Shown piece after piece: positions 35,236 to 45,281 of a stretch of 64,000 nucleotides of DNA (the first letter of the stretch is position 1; every line of letters begins with the position of its first letter). The notes below the pieces were generated by a model that was not told where the DNA came from, ran no database searches, and worked only from the letters and a program-made list of their open reading frames with translations. Location: positions 110,055-174,054 of the forward strand of contig NZ_LACH01000002.1 in NCBI RefSeq assembly GCF_000968015.1, read 5' to 3'. This DNA comes from Pseudomonas fluorescens (lineage in GTDB: Bacteria; Pseudomonadota; Gammaproteobacteria; Pseudomonadales; Pseudomonadaceae). Both the position numbers and the translations under genes were made by a program.

Positions 35236-37296
35236 TTAGAAATCCTTGCACAACCGCAGCGCGTCGTAGATCGCCGCGTGGGTGTTGCGCTGCGCCACGC
35301 AGTCGCCGATGCGGAACAGCAAGTAGCCGTCCCCCGCCTGGCTCAGCGAAGGTTGCGGCTTGATCGCGAACAAGGCTTCGATGTCCATCTGGCCTTTGTT
35401 GCGCGAGCCTTCCTTCAGGGCGTAGTAGATTTCTTCGTCCGGACGCACGCCGTTTTCGACGACGACCTGGTCCACCACCCGCTCCTCTTTGGCGCCGGTG
35501 TATTCGTTTTCCAGCACCGCCACCAGCTTGTCGCCTTCGCGGTAGACCTTCTCCAGCATCATGTCCCCGGTCATGATCACTTCTTTCGGGTACATGCTGC
35601 GGTAGTACGTCGGGAACGAGGTGCCGCCAATCGCCACGCCCGGCTTGATGTCGTCAGTGACGATCTCGACCTGGCTGCCCTTGTCGGCGAGGAAGTCGGC
35701 GGTGGACATCCCGGTGAACTCGCAAATGGTGTCGTAGACCAGCACGTTCTTGCCCGGTGCAACCTTGCCGTCGAGGATGTCCCAGCTGCTGACGACCAGG
35801 CCTTCAGCCGCGCCCCAATGTTCGTTCTGCTCCAGGAATGGATGGCCACCGACGGCGAGCACCACCACGTCCGGACGCAGATCGAGAATGGTTGCCGCAT
35901 CGGCCGCCACGCCCAGGCGCAGGTCGACTTTCAAACGCGCCAATTCCAGTTGGAACCAGCGAGTGATACCGGCGATCTGATCCCGTTGCGGGGCTTTCGA
36001 GGCGGTCGTGATCTGGCCACCGATGAATTCTTTCTTCTCGAACAGGGTCACGTCGTGGCCACGTTCGGCCGACACACGCGCCGCTTCCATCCCGGCAGGG
36101 CCGGCACCAACCACCACAACTTTGCGCTTCACACCGGTCGACTTCTCGATGATATGCGGCACGCCCATGTATTCACGGGAGGTTGCGGCGTTCTGGATGC
36201 ACAACACGTCCAGACCCTGATATTGACGGTCGATGCAGTAGTTGGCGCCGACGCATTGTTTGATCTGGTCGACCTGACCCATTTTGATCTTGGCAATCAG
36301 GTGCGGGTCGGCGATGTGGGCGCGGGTCATGCCGACCATGTCGACGTAGCCGCCTTCCAGAATACGGGTCGCCTGGTTCGGGTCCTTGATGTTCTGCGCG
36401 TGCAGTACCGGGGCCTTCACCACTTCCTTGATACCGGCGGCCAAATGCAGGAATGGCTCCGGTGGATAACTCATGTTCGGAATAACGTTGGCCAGGGTGT
36501 TGTGGGTGTCGCAACCCGAACCGACCACGCCGATGAAGTCGATCATTCCGGTGTCGTCGTAGTACTTGGCGATCTGCTTCATGTCCTCGTGGGACAAGCC
36601 ATCCGGGTGGAATTCATCACCGCACAGACGGATGCCGACGCAGAAATCCGGGCCGACTTCAGCTCGCACAGCCTTGATTACTTCCAGGCCGAAACGCATG
36701 CGGTTCTCGAAGCTGCCGCCCCATTCGTCGGTACGTTTGTTGACGCGCGGGCTCCAGAACTGGTCGATCATGTGCTGGTGCACGGCGGACAGCTCGACGC
36801 CGTCCAGGCCACCGGCCTTGGCCCGCGCGGCGGCGCTGGCGTAGTTGCCGATCACCCGCCAGATTTCTTCCGGCTCGATGGTTTTGCAGGTCGCGCGGTG
36901 CACCGGCTCACGGATACCCGATGGCGACAGCAGGGTTGGCCAATGCTCGCCGTCCCAACGGGAACGACGACCCATGTGAGTAATCTGGATCATGATCTTG
37001 GCGCCATGCTTGTGCATGGCATCGGCCAGATTCTGGAAGTGCGGAATGATCCGGTCGTCGGCCAGGTTGACCGACTTCCACCAGCCTTGCGGGCTGTCGA
37101 TGGCCACACTGGAGGAACCGCCGCAAATCGCCAGGCCGATCCCGCCCTTGGCTTTCTCTTCGTAATATTTGACGTACCGGTCGGTGGTCATGCCGCCGTC
37201 GGTGGCATAGACCTCAGCGTGCGCGGTGCTGAGCACGCGGTTACGGATGGTCAGTTTGCCGATCTGGATCGGCTGGAACATTGCTTCGAAAGCCAT
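35236..37296 (-). CDS. dgcA: Dimethylglycine demethylation protein DgcA (Old-yellow-enzyme/trimethylamine-dehydrogenase family)
   Basis: A 686-aa flavoenzyme. An N-terminal TIM-barrel OYE domain (1-370, with LLSPSGIREP, GLDGVELSAVHQHMIDQF and NRMRFGLEVI) is followed by a dinucleotide-binding half (GAGPAGMEAARVSAERGHDV). The [4Fe-4S] motif of trimethylamine dehydrogenase appears as CVGANYC ... C (Cys348, Cys354, Cys366); the fourth cysteine is Ala351. The reaction is dimethylglycine to sarcosine plus formaldehyde. It is 16 bp downstream of the DUF5943 gene, in one operon. Confidence 0.95.
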   Translation of the reverse strand: MAFEAMFQPIQIGKLTIRNRVLSTAHAEVYATDGGMTTDRYVKYYEEKAKGGIGLAICGGSSSVAIDSPQGWWKSVNLADDRIIPHFQNLADAMHKHGAKIMIQITHMGRRSRWDGEHWPTLLSPSGIREPVHRATCKTIEPEEIWRVIGNYASAAARAKAGGLDGVELSAVHQHMIDQFWSPRVNKRTDEWGGSFENRMRFGLEVIKAVRAEVGPDFCVGIRLCGDEFHPDGLSHEDMKQIAKYYDDTGMIDFIGVVGSGCDTHNTLANVIPNMSYPPEPFLHLAAGIKEVVKAPVLHAQNIKDPNQATRILEGGYVDMVGMTRAHIADPHLIAKIKMGQVDQIKQCVGANYCIDRQYQGLDVLCIQNAATSREYMGVPHIIEKSTGVKRKVVVVGAGPAGMEAARVSAERGHDVTLFEKKEFIGGQITTASKAPQRDQIAGITRWFQLELARLKVDLRLGVAADAATILDLRPDVVVLAVGGHPFLEQNEHWGAAEGLVVSSWDILDGKVAPGKNVLVYDTICEFTGMSTADFLADKGSQVEIVTDDIKPGVAIGGTSFPTYYRSMYPKEVIMTGDMMLEKVYREGDKLVAVLENEYTGAKEERVVDQVVVENGVRPDEEIYYALKEGSRNKGQMDIEALFAIKPQPSLSQAGDGYLLFRIGDCVAQRNTHAAIYDALRLCKDF

Positions 37297-37311
37297 GGCG
37301 GGTTCCTCGAC

Positions 37312-37842
37312 TTACAACGGCTTGACGGTGAACAAACCGTCGTCGTGGCCTTCTTCGGAGCCACCGTAGACTTGTTCGGCAACCGTACGGATCTTGCTGC
37401 CGCGGGCTTGCAGAATCTGATCCATCGCGCCGGCAAACCAGCCCGTGAACATGTAGTCGACTTTGCGGCCGACCTTGCCGTACACATAAACGAACGCAGA
37501 GTGTTCGAGCTTGACGCTGGCAGTGCCTTTGTCGAGGTCGATGTCCTGGATCTTGAACAGGCCCCAGCCGCGCTGCGACAGGCGCTTCATGTAGTGTTCG
37601 AACACCGCAACGCCTTCCAGGCCGTGGCACTCAGCTTCTTTTTCACACCAGTGCCAGGCCGATTTGTAGCCGGCCTTGTAGAGGATCTCGGCGTAGGCGT
37701 CGGCGCCCAGCACTTCCTCGATGCCCATGTGGTTGTTGACGAAGAAGTGACGCGGTACATACAGCATTGGCAGGGCGTCGGAGGTCCAGACACCGGTTTC
37801 GCTGTCGACTTCGATTGGCAATTGCGGGGCGATCTTGGCCAT
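37312..37842 (-). CDS. DUF5943 domain-containing protein (4-vinyl-reductase-like fold)
   Basis: A 176-aa cytosolic protein with no signal or membrane segment. It has VPRHFFVNNHMGIEEVLG, a cysteine/histidine-rich stretch (WHWCEKEAECHGLEG) and YMFTGWFAGAMDQIL, as in DUF5943 and V4R-like small-molecule-binding domains. It is always near dgcA in related pseudomonads as far as I recall, suggesting an accessory role in dimethylglycine use, but its activity is unknown. Confidence 0.88.
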   Translation of the reverse strand: MAKIAPQLPIEVDSETGVWTSDALPMLYVPRHFFVNNHMGIEEVLGADAYAEILYKAGYKSAWHWCEKEAECHGLEGVAVFEHYMKRLSQRGWGLFKIQDIDLDKGTASVKLEHSAFVYVYGKVGRKVDYMFTGWFAGAMDQILQARGSKIRTVAEQVYGGSEEGHDDGLFTVKPL

Positions 37843-37920
37843 GGAAACTTAACTCCAGAAAAATTTTGGTGTTGCCCCCGGCACGGATGGCCGGGGGAAA
37901 GGATTCAGAGGTGCTGTGGC

Positions 37921-38898
<978 letters not shown>

Positions 38899-39146
38899 CA
38901 GGCTGTCCCCTATTAGCGATTCATGCGCCGAATCGTGTGCCGGCGCTTTGGGGCCAGCATATGCCTGAGGGAGGGGGCAGCCGGGTGCAAAAACGACAGG
39001 GGGTTTGCCGAAAGCGTCAATCCGCGACAAAGGGTCGTCGTCGGACGTCATGAGCCACCTGTTCAAGGGCCTGCGCATGGGCCAGAATTCGCGCCACTAC
39101 TGGATGTTTCACTGGATGCTTTACTGGAATAAGGGGCGACGGCGCA

Positions 39147-39548
39147 ATGAAATCGATCTTCCTGGCATTGGCACTGATAGCGACCGGCGTACACGCGGCT
39201 GAAGAATCCGACGATAACCCCTGCGACAAAGTCGAAAACGAAGTCCAGACTCTTGAATGCTCGACCTACAGCAGAACCACCGCCGAAGACCTGCTGAGCG
39301 AAAACCTCAAAAGCCTGACCGAGCGCATGCAAACGCTCTACGGCAAGAACCCGGCGCAACTGACCGACATCACCGCCAAGATCAAGGCCGCACAACAGCA
39401 GTGGCTGAAGACCCGGGATGCAGACTGCGCGGTTGAAGCGTTTCCGGCGACGAGCGGTAGCAAGGCATTCACGATTGCGCAGAATGATTGCGTGGCGCGG
39501 ATGAGTGATGAGCGGTCGGAGTTCTTGGAGTCGATTGGGCAGCAGTAA
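39147..39548 (+). CDS. LprI-like/DUF1311 secreted protein
   Basis: A 133-aa protein with an 18-residue signal peptide (FLALALIATGVHA). Four cysteines (CDK, LECS, DADC, NDCV) likely form two disulfides, a pattern of the lysozyme-inhibitor LprI N-terminal family, with TRDADCAVEA and ARMSDERSEFLE. A lysozyme-inhibitory role is possible from family membership. It is on the plus strand, opposite the dgc genes. Confidence 0.85.
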   Translation: MKSIFLALALIATGVHAAEESDDNPCDKVENEVQTLECSTYSRTTAEDLLSENLKSLTERMQTLYGKNPAQLTDITAKIKAAQQQWLKTRDADCAVEAFPATSGSKAFTIAQNDCVARMSDERSEFLESIGQQ

Positions 39549-39716
39549 ACATTATCGTCCGTCGGAAGCTGGTGCTGTCGCCAGCTTTCTAACCGCAAGA
39601 AATGACCTGTCCCACAAGCAGTTTTCATCACGCCTACAACCGCCCTTTAGCTCAATAAACGACCGTTTCAGCCGGGCAACACGCCGACACGGTTCGTTTG
39701 TTTGCGACCTGGAAAA

Positions 39717-39754
39717 TATAAGTAAAGATTCGCAAATCTTATAAAAGACTTATA
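39717..39754. promoter_or_regulatory. Nested dyads upstream of the toxin-antitoxin pair
   Basis: An outer TATAAGT / ACTTATA pair (39717-39723, 39748-39754) encloses an inner AAGAT / ATCTT pair (39725-39729, 39736-39740). It lies just before the toxin start, where antitoxin autorepression operators usually sit. A TATAAA hexamer overlaps it. The role is inferred. Confidence 0.5.
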
Positions 39755-39761
39755 TCCCCCT

Positions 39762-40015
39762 ATGAACAGCATCCACTGGACTCGAAAGGCCGTTAAGCAG
39801 CTGCTGAAATTGCATTCCGCTCATCAGATCCAGGTGCGTGATGCATCACGGTGCTGGCTGACATGCCTGATGTGGGCAACGTCAAAGCACCGGTTGGTCA
39901 TGATTACGCCTACCGTCCGCGAGTCGGCAATTATCGGATCATGTTCGACTGGGATGGCGCAATTAAAGTGATCAGTATCCAAGAGGTCAAAAAACGCGAT
40001 GAGCGCACCTACTGA
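39762..40015 (+). pseudogene. RelE/HigB-type toxin gene interrupted by a one-base frameshift
   Basis: The first frame gives MNSIHWTRKAVKQLLKLHSA then diverges after QVRDA. From about 39848 the next frame gives TVLADMPDVGNVKA, YAYRPRVGNYRIMFDWDG and VISIQEVKKRDERTY up to a TGA at 40013-40015. Together the two frames make a normal-length RelE/ParE-superfamily toxin. One missing base near GATGCATCACG (39838-39850) would restore the frame. Without correction the first frame reads 69 aa to a nonsense end. The antitoxin start overlaps the 3' end by 17 bp. Confidence 0.8.
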
Positions 40016-40322
40016 CGTTCAAATTATTAATGACGCTGACGGAAACCCCGCCTTCGTGGTTATTCCATACGCGCAATACGTGGCGCAAAAAATCGAATCC
40101 GATCTGACCCCTCATGAGGTGGTCAGCCGTATCGTCGACGGCGCAACGCCAATTCGCGCCTGGCGCGAACATCTGAACCTTACTCAGGATGAAGTGGCCA
40201 AACGCATGGGTATCTCCCAACCGGCCTTTGCCCAGCAGGAGACCGTCGCCAAGCCTCGCAAGGCGACCCGTGAGAAAATTGCCGCGGCTTTTGGCATCAA
40301 CGCCGATCAGCTTGAGCTGTAA
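39999..40322 (+). CDS. XRE-family antitoxin
   Basis: A 107-aa protein whose C-terminal helix-turn-helix (HLNLTQDEVAKRMGISQPAF, then REKIAAAFGINADQLEL) binds DNA. The N-terminal part (VVIPYAQYVA) is of the type that precedes HTH in HigA-like antitoxins partnered with RelE-like toxins. It overlaps the broken toxin gene by 17 bp. It probably represses its own operon at the dyads upstream. The intact antitoxin beside a broken toxin would still allow neutralisation of related toxins. Confidence 0.88.
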   Translation: MSAPTDVQIINDADGNPAFVVIPYAQYVAQKIESDLTPHEVVSRIVDGATPIRAWREHLNLTQDEVAKRMGISQPAFAQQETVAKPRKATREKIAAAFGINADQLEL

Positions 40323-40354
40323 GCTGCACGCCACCAGCCAGTTAAGGAATTCAA

Positions 40355-40771
40355 ATGAAAATCTGCGGCATCGAAATCAAAGGCAGCGAAGCTATCATCG
40401 CTGTGGCCTCTCTCGACGGTCAGGCGCTGAGCCACGTCGCCCTGGCCACCAAGAAAATCGCCCTCGACGATGACGACGAAGCCGCCAACGTCAAAGTCTT
40501 CGCCGCTCAAGTCGCCTCGTTCGTGCGCGAGAACTCCATCGACCGGATCGCGATCAAGAAGCGCAGCAAGAAAGGCGAATTCGCCGGTGGGCCGACCACG
40601 TTCAAGATCGAAGGCGTTTTTCAGTTACTGGAGAATTGCGAGGTCACGCTGCTGTCGCCGCAGACCATCAATGCGCAGAACAAGAAATTTGATTTCGAAT
40701 TGCCGGCCACGCTGAACAAGTATCAGCATGAAGCTTACAAGGCGGCGTGTTCCGGCCTGATGAAAAAGTAA
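40355..40771 (+). CDS. DUF3010 family protein
   Basis: A 138-aa cytosolic protein, beginning MKICGIEIKGSEAIIAVASL and ending near YQHEAYKAACSGLMKK, matching DUF3010. The first part looks like an RNase H-like strand-turn arrangement (GIEIKGSEAI), but no function is known. The start follows AAGGAATTCAA. It lies 32 bp after the antitoxin gene. Confidence 0.88.
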   Translation: MKICGIEIKGSEAIIAVASLDGQALSHVALATKKIALDDDDEAANVKVFAAQVASFVRENSIDRIAIKKRSKKGEFAGGPTTFKIEGVFQLLENCEVTLLSPQTINAQNKKFDFELPATLNKYQHEAYKAACSGLMKK

Positions 40772-40789
40772 GACTGCAGCAAATCAAAA

Positions 40790-40881
40790 CTGTGGGAGCG
40801 AGCTTGCTCGCGATGAGGCCAGTACATTCAACATTGATGTCGGCTGATCCACCGCTATCGCGAGCAAGCTCGCTCCCACAG
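40790..40881. repeat. REP doublet
   Basis: Inverted arms CTGTGGGAGCGAGCTTGCTC and complement with an ACATTCAACATTGATGTCGG centre, between the convergent DUF3010 and cdhR genes. Confidence 0.9.
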
Positions 40882-40909
40882 GGTTTTCTGTTGCTGTCGA
40901 AATTTGTGT

Positions 40910-41869
40910 TCAGACCAGTTCCCGGCCATCTCCCAAACGCCGCCGGTCTTCCCGCGGACACCGCTCAAACCGCGCCCGATAGCTGCGGGTGAAATACGAC
41001 GGCGACTCAAACCCGCACGCAATACTCACTTCCAACACACTCATATCCGTCTGCCGCAACAACTGCCGCGCTTTCTCCAGCCGCAGGCGCAGGTAGAAAT
41101 TGCTCGGCGTGTCGTGCAAATGCAGCCGAAACAATCGCTCGAGCTGCCGTCGCGTGACTTTGATCGATTCGGCCAATTCCAGCGTGCTCAGCGGCGGTTC
41201 GCTGTGCTGCTCCATCTCGCCAATCACATGCACCAGTTTCTTGTTGCTGATGCCATAACGCGTGGCGACTTCCATGCGTTGGTGGTCTTTGCGCGGGCGG
41301 ATGCGACCGAGCACGAATTGTTCGCTGACCTGGATCGCCAGTTCCGGGCCGTGGGCCTGGCTGATGAGGTCGAGCATCAGGTCGATGGAAGCGGTGCCGC
41401 CGGCGGAGGTAATGCGTCGACGGTCGATCTCGAACAGCTCCTGGGTAACGCTGAGCTGTGGATAAGACTCCTTGAACGCGTCGATGGCTTCCCAGTGCAG
41501 GGTCAAGCGGTGGCCGTCGAGCAGGCCGGCCTCGGCGAGGATGAAGCTGCCGGTGTCGATGGCGCCGAGGGTCACGCATTCGTTGTCCAGCCGGCGCAAC
41601 CAGTGCTCCAGCGCGGGGGTAGCGAATTTCAAGGGTTCGAAGCCGGCGACCACTAACAAGGTTGCACCTTTCTTCAGCGGTTCGAGCGCGGCATCGGCGT
41701 TGACCGACATGCCGTTGCTGGCCAACACCGCCCCGCCGTCCGCGCTGAGCACATGCCAGCGATACAGCTCGCCACGAAAGCGATTGGCGACCCGCAGCGG
41801 CTCGATGGCCGAGATAAATCCAATCGCCGAGAAACCCGGCATCAACAAGAAGTAGAAATCCTGGGACAT
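40910..41869 (-). CDS. cdhR: Carnitine-responsive transcriptional activator CdhR (GATase1-like/AraC)
   Basis: A 319-aa regulator: N-terminal DJ-1/GATase-like ligand domain (about 5-190, GAIDTGSFILAEAGLLDGH) and C-terminal AraC helix-turn-helix pair (IKVTRRQLERLFRLH, VLEVSIACGFESPSYFTRSY). It is divergent from caiX, the arrangement of CdhR in P. aeruginosa, where it activates carnitine genes. The start is set at MSQDFYFLLMPGF; upstream in-frame codons extend by 26 unconserved residues. Confidence 0.93.
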   Translation of the reverse strand: MSQDFYFLLMPGFSAIGFISAIEPLRVANRFRGELYRWHVLSADGGAVLASNGMSVNADAALEPLKKGATLLVVAGFEPLKFATPALEHWLRRLDNECVTLGAIDTGSFILAEAGLLDGHRLTLHWEAIDAFKESYPQLSVTQELFEIDRRRITSAGGTASIDLMLDLISQAHGPELAIQVSEQFVLGRIRPRKDHQRMEVATRYGISNKKLVHVIGEMEQHSEPPLSTLELAESIKVTRRQLERLFRLHLHDTPSNFYLRLRLEKARQLLRQTDMSVLEVSIACGFESPSYFTRSYRARFERCPREDRRRLGDGRELV

Positions 41870-41954
41870 GGAGCGCACTCGATTGGCAGGTAACGAGAGG
41901 GCGGGGAGCGTGTGGTCGTTGATACGCCACTTGCGACAGGCAATCAAGAGCGCA

Positions 41955-41989
41955 GGTCGCTGCAGTGCAAGAGCTGGTCGCCGCAGTGC
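41955..41989 (+). promoter_or_regulatory. Direct repeat between cdhR and caiX, probable CdhR binding site
   Basis: GGTCGCTGCAGTGC (41955-41968) and GGTCGCCGCAGTGC (41976-41989) match at 13 of 14 positions and start 21 bp apart, two helical turns. Direct half-sites in this phase are typical of AraC-family activators. The site lies about 90-125 bp upstream of caiX and about 85-120 bp upstream of cdhR. Confidence 0.65.
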
Positions 41990-42079
41990 GCTTTAGCGGG
42001 CCTTAAGCTGCGTAACTTGGCATCACCGGCGCACGAAGATGACCGGACCCACAATAACGAACTGCCGAGGAAACCTGAG

Positions 42080-43024
42080 ATGAAACGACTGATCAGCAGC
42101 TGTGTTCTTGCACTCAGCGGTACCGCTTTCCTGAGCGCCAGCGTCATGGCGGCCGAACCTGCTTCATGCCAGAACGTACGCATGGGCGTCGTGAACTGGA
42201 CCGATGTGATCGCCACCAGTGCCATGACCCAAGTCCTGCTCGATGGCCTCGGCTACAACACCAAACAAACCAGCGCATCCCAGCAAATCATCTTCGCCGG
42301 GATCCGCGACCAGCGCCTGGATCTGTTCCTGGGCTACTGGAACCCGCTGATGACCCAGACCATCACGCCGTTCGTCGATGGCAAGCAGGTCAAAGTACTT
42401 GAAGCGCCAAGCCTGAAAGACGCCCGCGCCACCCTCGCCGTACCGACGTATCTCGCCGAAAAGGGCCTGAAAACCTTCGCCGACATCGCCAAGTTCGAGA
42501 AAGAACTGGGCGGCAAGATCTACGGCATCGAGCCTGGTTCGGGGGCCAACACCCAGATCAAGGCGATGATCGCCAAGAACCAGTTTGGCCTCGGCAAGTT
42601 CCAGTTGGTCGAGTCCAGTGAGGCCGGCATGCTCGCGGCGGTGGATCGCGCCGTGCGACGCAAGGAAGCCGTGGTGTTCTTCGGCTGGGCGCCGCACCCA
42701 ATGAACGTCAACGTGCAGATGACCTATCTCACTGGCAGTGAAGACGCTCTGGGCCCGGACGAAGGCATGGCCACGGTCTGGACCGTCACCGCGCCGAAAT
42801 ACGCCGAGCAATGCCCGAACGTCGGTCGCTTGCTGAGCAACCTGACCTACTCCGCCGAAGACGAGAGCCGGATGATGCAGCCGCTGCTGGATCACAAGGA
42901 CGCTTTCGAATCGGCCAAGCAATGGCTGAAAGATCACCCGCAAGACAAGCAACGCTGGCTCGAAGGCGTGACCACCTTCGATGGCAAACCCGCCGCTGAA
43001 AACCTGCAGCTGACCACCAAATAA
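42080..43024 (+). CDS. caiX: Carnitine-binding periplasmic protein CaiX (ABC transporter)
   Basis: A 314-aa substrate-binding protein: signal peptide to about residue 25 (SASVMAAEP), then the quaternary-amine-binding OpuAC-like fold with NWTDVIATSAMT, FLGYWNPLMTQ and FFGWAPHPMNV, whose tryptophans form the cation-pi pocket. It supplies carnitine to the shared CbcWV core transporter. ATG follows GAGGA. First gene of the carnitine operon; a hairpin lies between it and cdhC. Confidence 0.94.
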   Translation: MKRLISSCVLALSGTAFLSASVMAAEPASCQNVRMGVVNWTDVIATSAMTQVLLDGLGYNTKQTSASQQIIFAGIRDQRLDLFLGYWNPLMTQTITPFVDGKQVKVLEAPSLKDARATLAVPTYLAEKGLKTFADIAKFEKELGGKIYGIEPGSGANTQIKAMIAKNQFGLGKFQLVESSEAGMLAAVDRAVRRKEAVVFFGWAPHPMNVNVQMTYLTGSEDALGPDEGMATVWTVTAPKYAEQCPNVGRLLSNLTYSAEDESRMMQPLLDHKDAFESAKQWLKDHPQDKQRWLEGVTTFDGKPAAENLQLTTK

Positions 43025-43039
43025 ACCCGATTGAACCAC

Positions 43040-43069
43040 CGATTCGCAGCCCGACAGGGCTGCGAATCG
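43040..43069 (+). promoter_or_regulatory. Intercistronic hairpin after caiX
   Basis: A 13-bp stem with arms CGATTCGCAGCCC and GGGCTGCGAATCG around a GACA loop and no T-tract. It sits between the binding-protein gene and cdhC, as does a similar hairpin after cbcX. It is likely an mRNA-protecting or attenuating element that raises binding-protein over enzyme expression. Confidence 0.6.
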
Positions 43070-43112
43070 ACTAATCACGCACGCCATTCCCATAAAGAAC
43101 AGGAACCGCCTC

Positions 43113-44000
43113 ATGAACCACGACGTCATCATCACCTGCGCACTCACCGGTGCTGGCGACACGACCAGCAAGAGCCCACACGTGCCGGTCACTCCGAAAC
43201 AAATCGCCGCGGCCGCCGTGGAAGCTGCCAAGGCCGGCGCCACCGTGGTCCACTGCCACGTGCGTAACCCCGAAACCGGCAAATTCAGCCGTGATGTAGC
43301 GCTGTATCGCGAAGTGATGGAGCGCATCCGCGAGGCGGACGTCGACATCATCGTCAACCTCACCGCCGGCATGGGCGGCGACCTGGAAATCGGCGCTGGC
43401 GAGAACCCGATGGAATTCGGCCCGAACACCGACCTGGTCGGTCCGCTGACCCGTCTGGCCCACGTTGAAGAGCTGCTGCCGGAAATCTGCACCCTCGATT
43501 GCGGCACCCTGAACTTCGGCGACGGCGACACCATCTATGTGTCCACCCCGGCCCAGCTGCGCGCTGGCGCCAAACGCATTCAAGAGCTGGGCGTGAAGGC
43601 CGAGCTGGAAATTTTCGACACCGGTCACCTGTGGTTCGCCAAGCAGATGATCAAGGAAGGCCTGCTCGACGACCCGCTGTTCCAACTCTGCCTGGGCATC
43701 CCGTGGGGCGCGCCGGCCGACACCACCACCATGAAAGCCATGGTCGACAACCTGCCTGCCAATGCAGTCTGGGCCGGTTTCGGCATCGGTCGCATGCAAA
43801 TGCCGATGGCGGCGCAAGCGGTGCTGCTCGGTGGCAACGTGCGGGTCGGTCTGGAAGACAACATCTGGCTGGACAAGGGCGTACTGGCGACCAACGGCCA
43901 ACTGGTTGAACGCGCTTCGGAAATTCTCAGCCGCCTCGGCGCCCGTGTCCTGACCCCGGCGGAAGGCCGGGTAAAAATGGGCCTGACCAAGCGCGGCTAA
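43113..44000 (+). CDS. cdhC: Dehydrocarnitine cleavage enzyme CdhC (BKACE/DUF849)
   Basis: A 295-aa beta-keto acid cleavage enzyme. It converts 3-dehydrocarnitine and acetyl-CoA to glycine-betainyl-CoA and acetoacetate. Zinc ligands are in [12 protein letters not shown] (His46, His48), with [13 protein letters not shown] and [16 protein letters not shown] typical of the family. It is 88 bp downstream of caiX and 152 bp before cdhA. Confidence 0.94.
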   Translation: MNHDVIITCALTGAGDTTSKSPHVPVTPKQIAAAAVEAAKAGATVVHCHVRNPETGKFSRDVALYREVMERIREADVDIIVNLTAGMGGDLEIGAGENPMEFGPNTDLVGPLTRLAHVEELLPEICTLDCGTLNFGDGDTIYVSTPAQLRAGAKRIQELGVKAELEIFDTGHLWFAKQMIKEGLLDDPLFQLCLGIPWGAPADTTTMKAMVDNLPANAVWAGFGIGRMQMPMAAQAVLLGGNVRVGLEDNIWLDKGVLATNGQLVERASEILSRLGARVLTPAEGRVKMGLTKRG

Positions 44001-44015
44001 CCCCACCCTTTCCCC

Positions 44016-44123
44016 CTGTGGGAGCGAGCCTGCTCCGGGCGGCGTTCCGACGATGACGTCGGTACATCCGACGCATTATCTGCGGCAGTAATACCGCCAT
44101 CGCGAGCAAGCTCGCTCCCACAG
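44016..44123. repeat. REP doublet
   Basis: Inverted arms CTGTGGGAGCGAGCCTGCTC and complement. It carries the CCGGGCGGCGTTCCGACGAT extension of the 45134 copy. It lies between cdhC and cdhA. Confidence 0.88.
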
Positions 44124-44152
44124 TTTTTTTGAGCCAAATTCAGGAAGTCGCC

Positions 44153-45118
44153 ATGAGCTTTATCACCGAAATTAAAACCTTCGCAGCCTTGGGCAGCGGT
44201 GTCATCGGCAGCGGTTGGGTGTCCCGCGCCCTCGCCCACGGCCTCGACGTGGTGGCCTGGGACCCGGCGCCCGGTGCCGAAGCCGCGCTGCGCAAACGCG
44301 TCGCCAATGCCTGGGGTGCGTTGGAGAAACAGGGCCTGGCGCCAGGCGCATCGCAGGATCGGCTGCGCTTTGTCGCAACCATTGAAGAATGCGTTCGCGA
44401 CGCGGATTTCATTCAGGAAAGCGCCCCTGAGCGTCTGGACCTGAAACTGGAACTGCACAGCAAAATCAGCGCGGCGGCCAAGCCCAATGCCTTGATCGGC
44501 TCCAGTACTTCCGGCCTGTTGCCGAGCGAGTTCTACGAGAGTTCGACGCACCCGGAACGCTGCGTCGTCGGGCACCCGTTCAACCCGGTTTACCTGCTGC
44601 CGCTGGTGGAAGTGGTTGGCGGCAAAAACACCGCTCCGGAAGCCGTTCAAGCGGCAATGAAAGTCTATGAATCCTTGGGCATGCGTCCGCTTCATGTGCG
44701 CAAGGAAGTACCCGGTTTTATCGCCGACCGCTTGCTCGAAGCGTTGTGGCGTGAAGCGCTGCACCTGGTCAACGACGGTGTGGCGACCACCGGTGAAATC
44801 GACGATGCGATTCGCTTTGGCGCGGGCCTGCGCTGGTCGTTCATGGGCACATTCTTGACCTACACCCTGGCGGGTGGCGATGCAGGCATGCGGCACTTCA
44901 TGGCGCAATTCGGGCCGGCGCTGCAGTTGCCGTGGACGTATCTGCCGGCGCCGGAACTGACCGACAAGTTGATTGATGATGTGGTGGATGGCACCAGTGA
45001 TCAGTTGGGCACGCACAGCATTTCGGCGCTGGAGCGCTATCGTGATGATTGCCTGCTGGCGGTGCTGGAGGCGGTGAAGACCACCAAAGAGAAGCATGGG
45101 ATGGCCTTCAGCGAATAA
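44153..45118 (+). CDS. cdhA: L-carnitine dehydrogenase CdhA
   Basis: A 321-aa 3-hydroxyacyl-CoA-dehydrogenase-like enzyme oxidising L-carnitine to 3-dehydrocarnitine with NAD+. The N-terminal dinucleotide motif is [15 protein letters not shown], followed by [26 protein letters not shown] and [23 protein letters not shown] 44153 is chosen because AGGAAG lies just upstream. It sits in the carnitine operon after cdhC. Confidence 0.95.
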   Translation: MSFITEIKTFAALGSGVIGSGWVSRALAHGLDVVAWDPAPGAEAALRKRVANAWGALEKQGLAPGASQDRLRFVATIEECVRDADFIQESAPERLDLKLELHSKISAAAKPNALIGSSTSGLLPSEFYESSTHPERCVVGHPFNPVYLLPLVEVVGGKNTAPEAVQAAMKVYESLGMRPLHVRKEVPGFIADRLLEALWREALHLVNDGVATTGEIDDAIRFGAGLRWSFMGTFLTYTLAGGDAGMRHFMAQFGPALQLPWTYLPAPELTDKLIDDVVDGTSDQLGTHSISALERYRDDCLLAVLEAVKTTKEKHGMAFSE

Positions 45119-45133
45119 TGAACCAACAGGACC

Positions 45134-45250
45134 GGCCCCATCGTCGGAACGCCGCCCGGAGCAAGCTCGCTCCCACAGTTGATCTGCGTCGTTCACAGAA
45201 CCAATGTGGGAGCGAGCTTGCTCCGGGCGGCGTTCCGACGATGGGGGCCA
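45134..45250. repeat. Near-perfect REP doublet with long arms
   Basis: Arms of about 45 bp (GGCCCCATCGTCGGAACGCC ... and complement) include both the REP core and the CGTTCCGACGATGGGG extension, with a GATCTGCGTCGTTCACAGAA centre. The longest and best-matched doublet in the window, in the cdhA-cdhB gap. Confidence 0.92.
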
Positions 45251-45281
45251 TCCAGTCACCACACCATTTGGATCCCTCATC

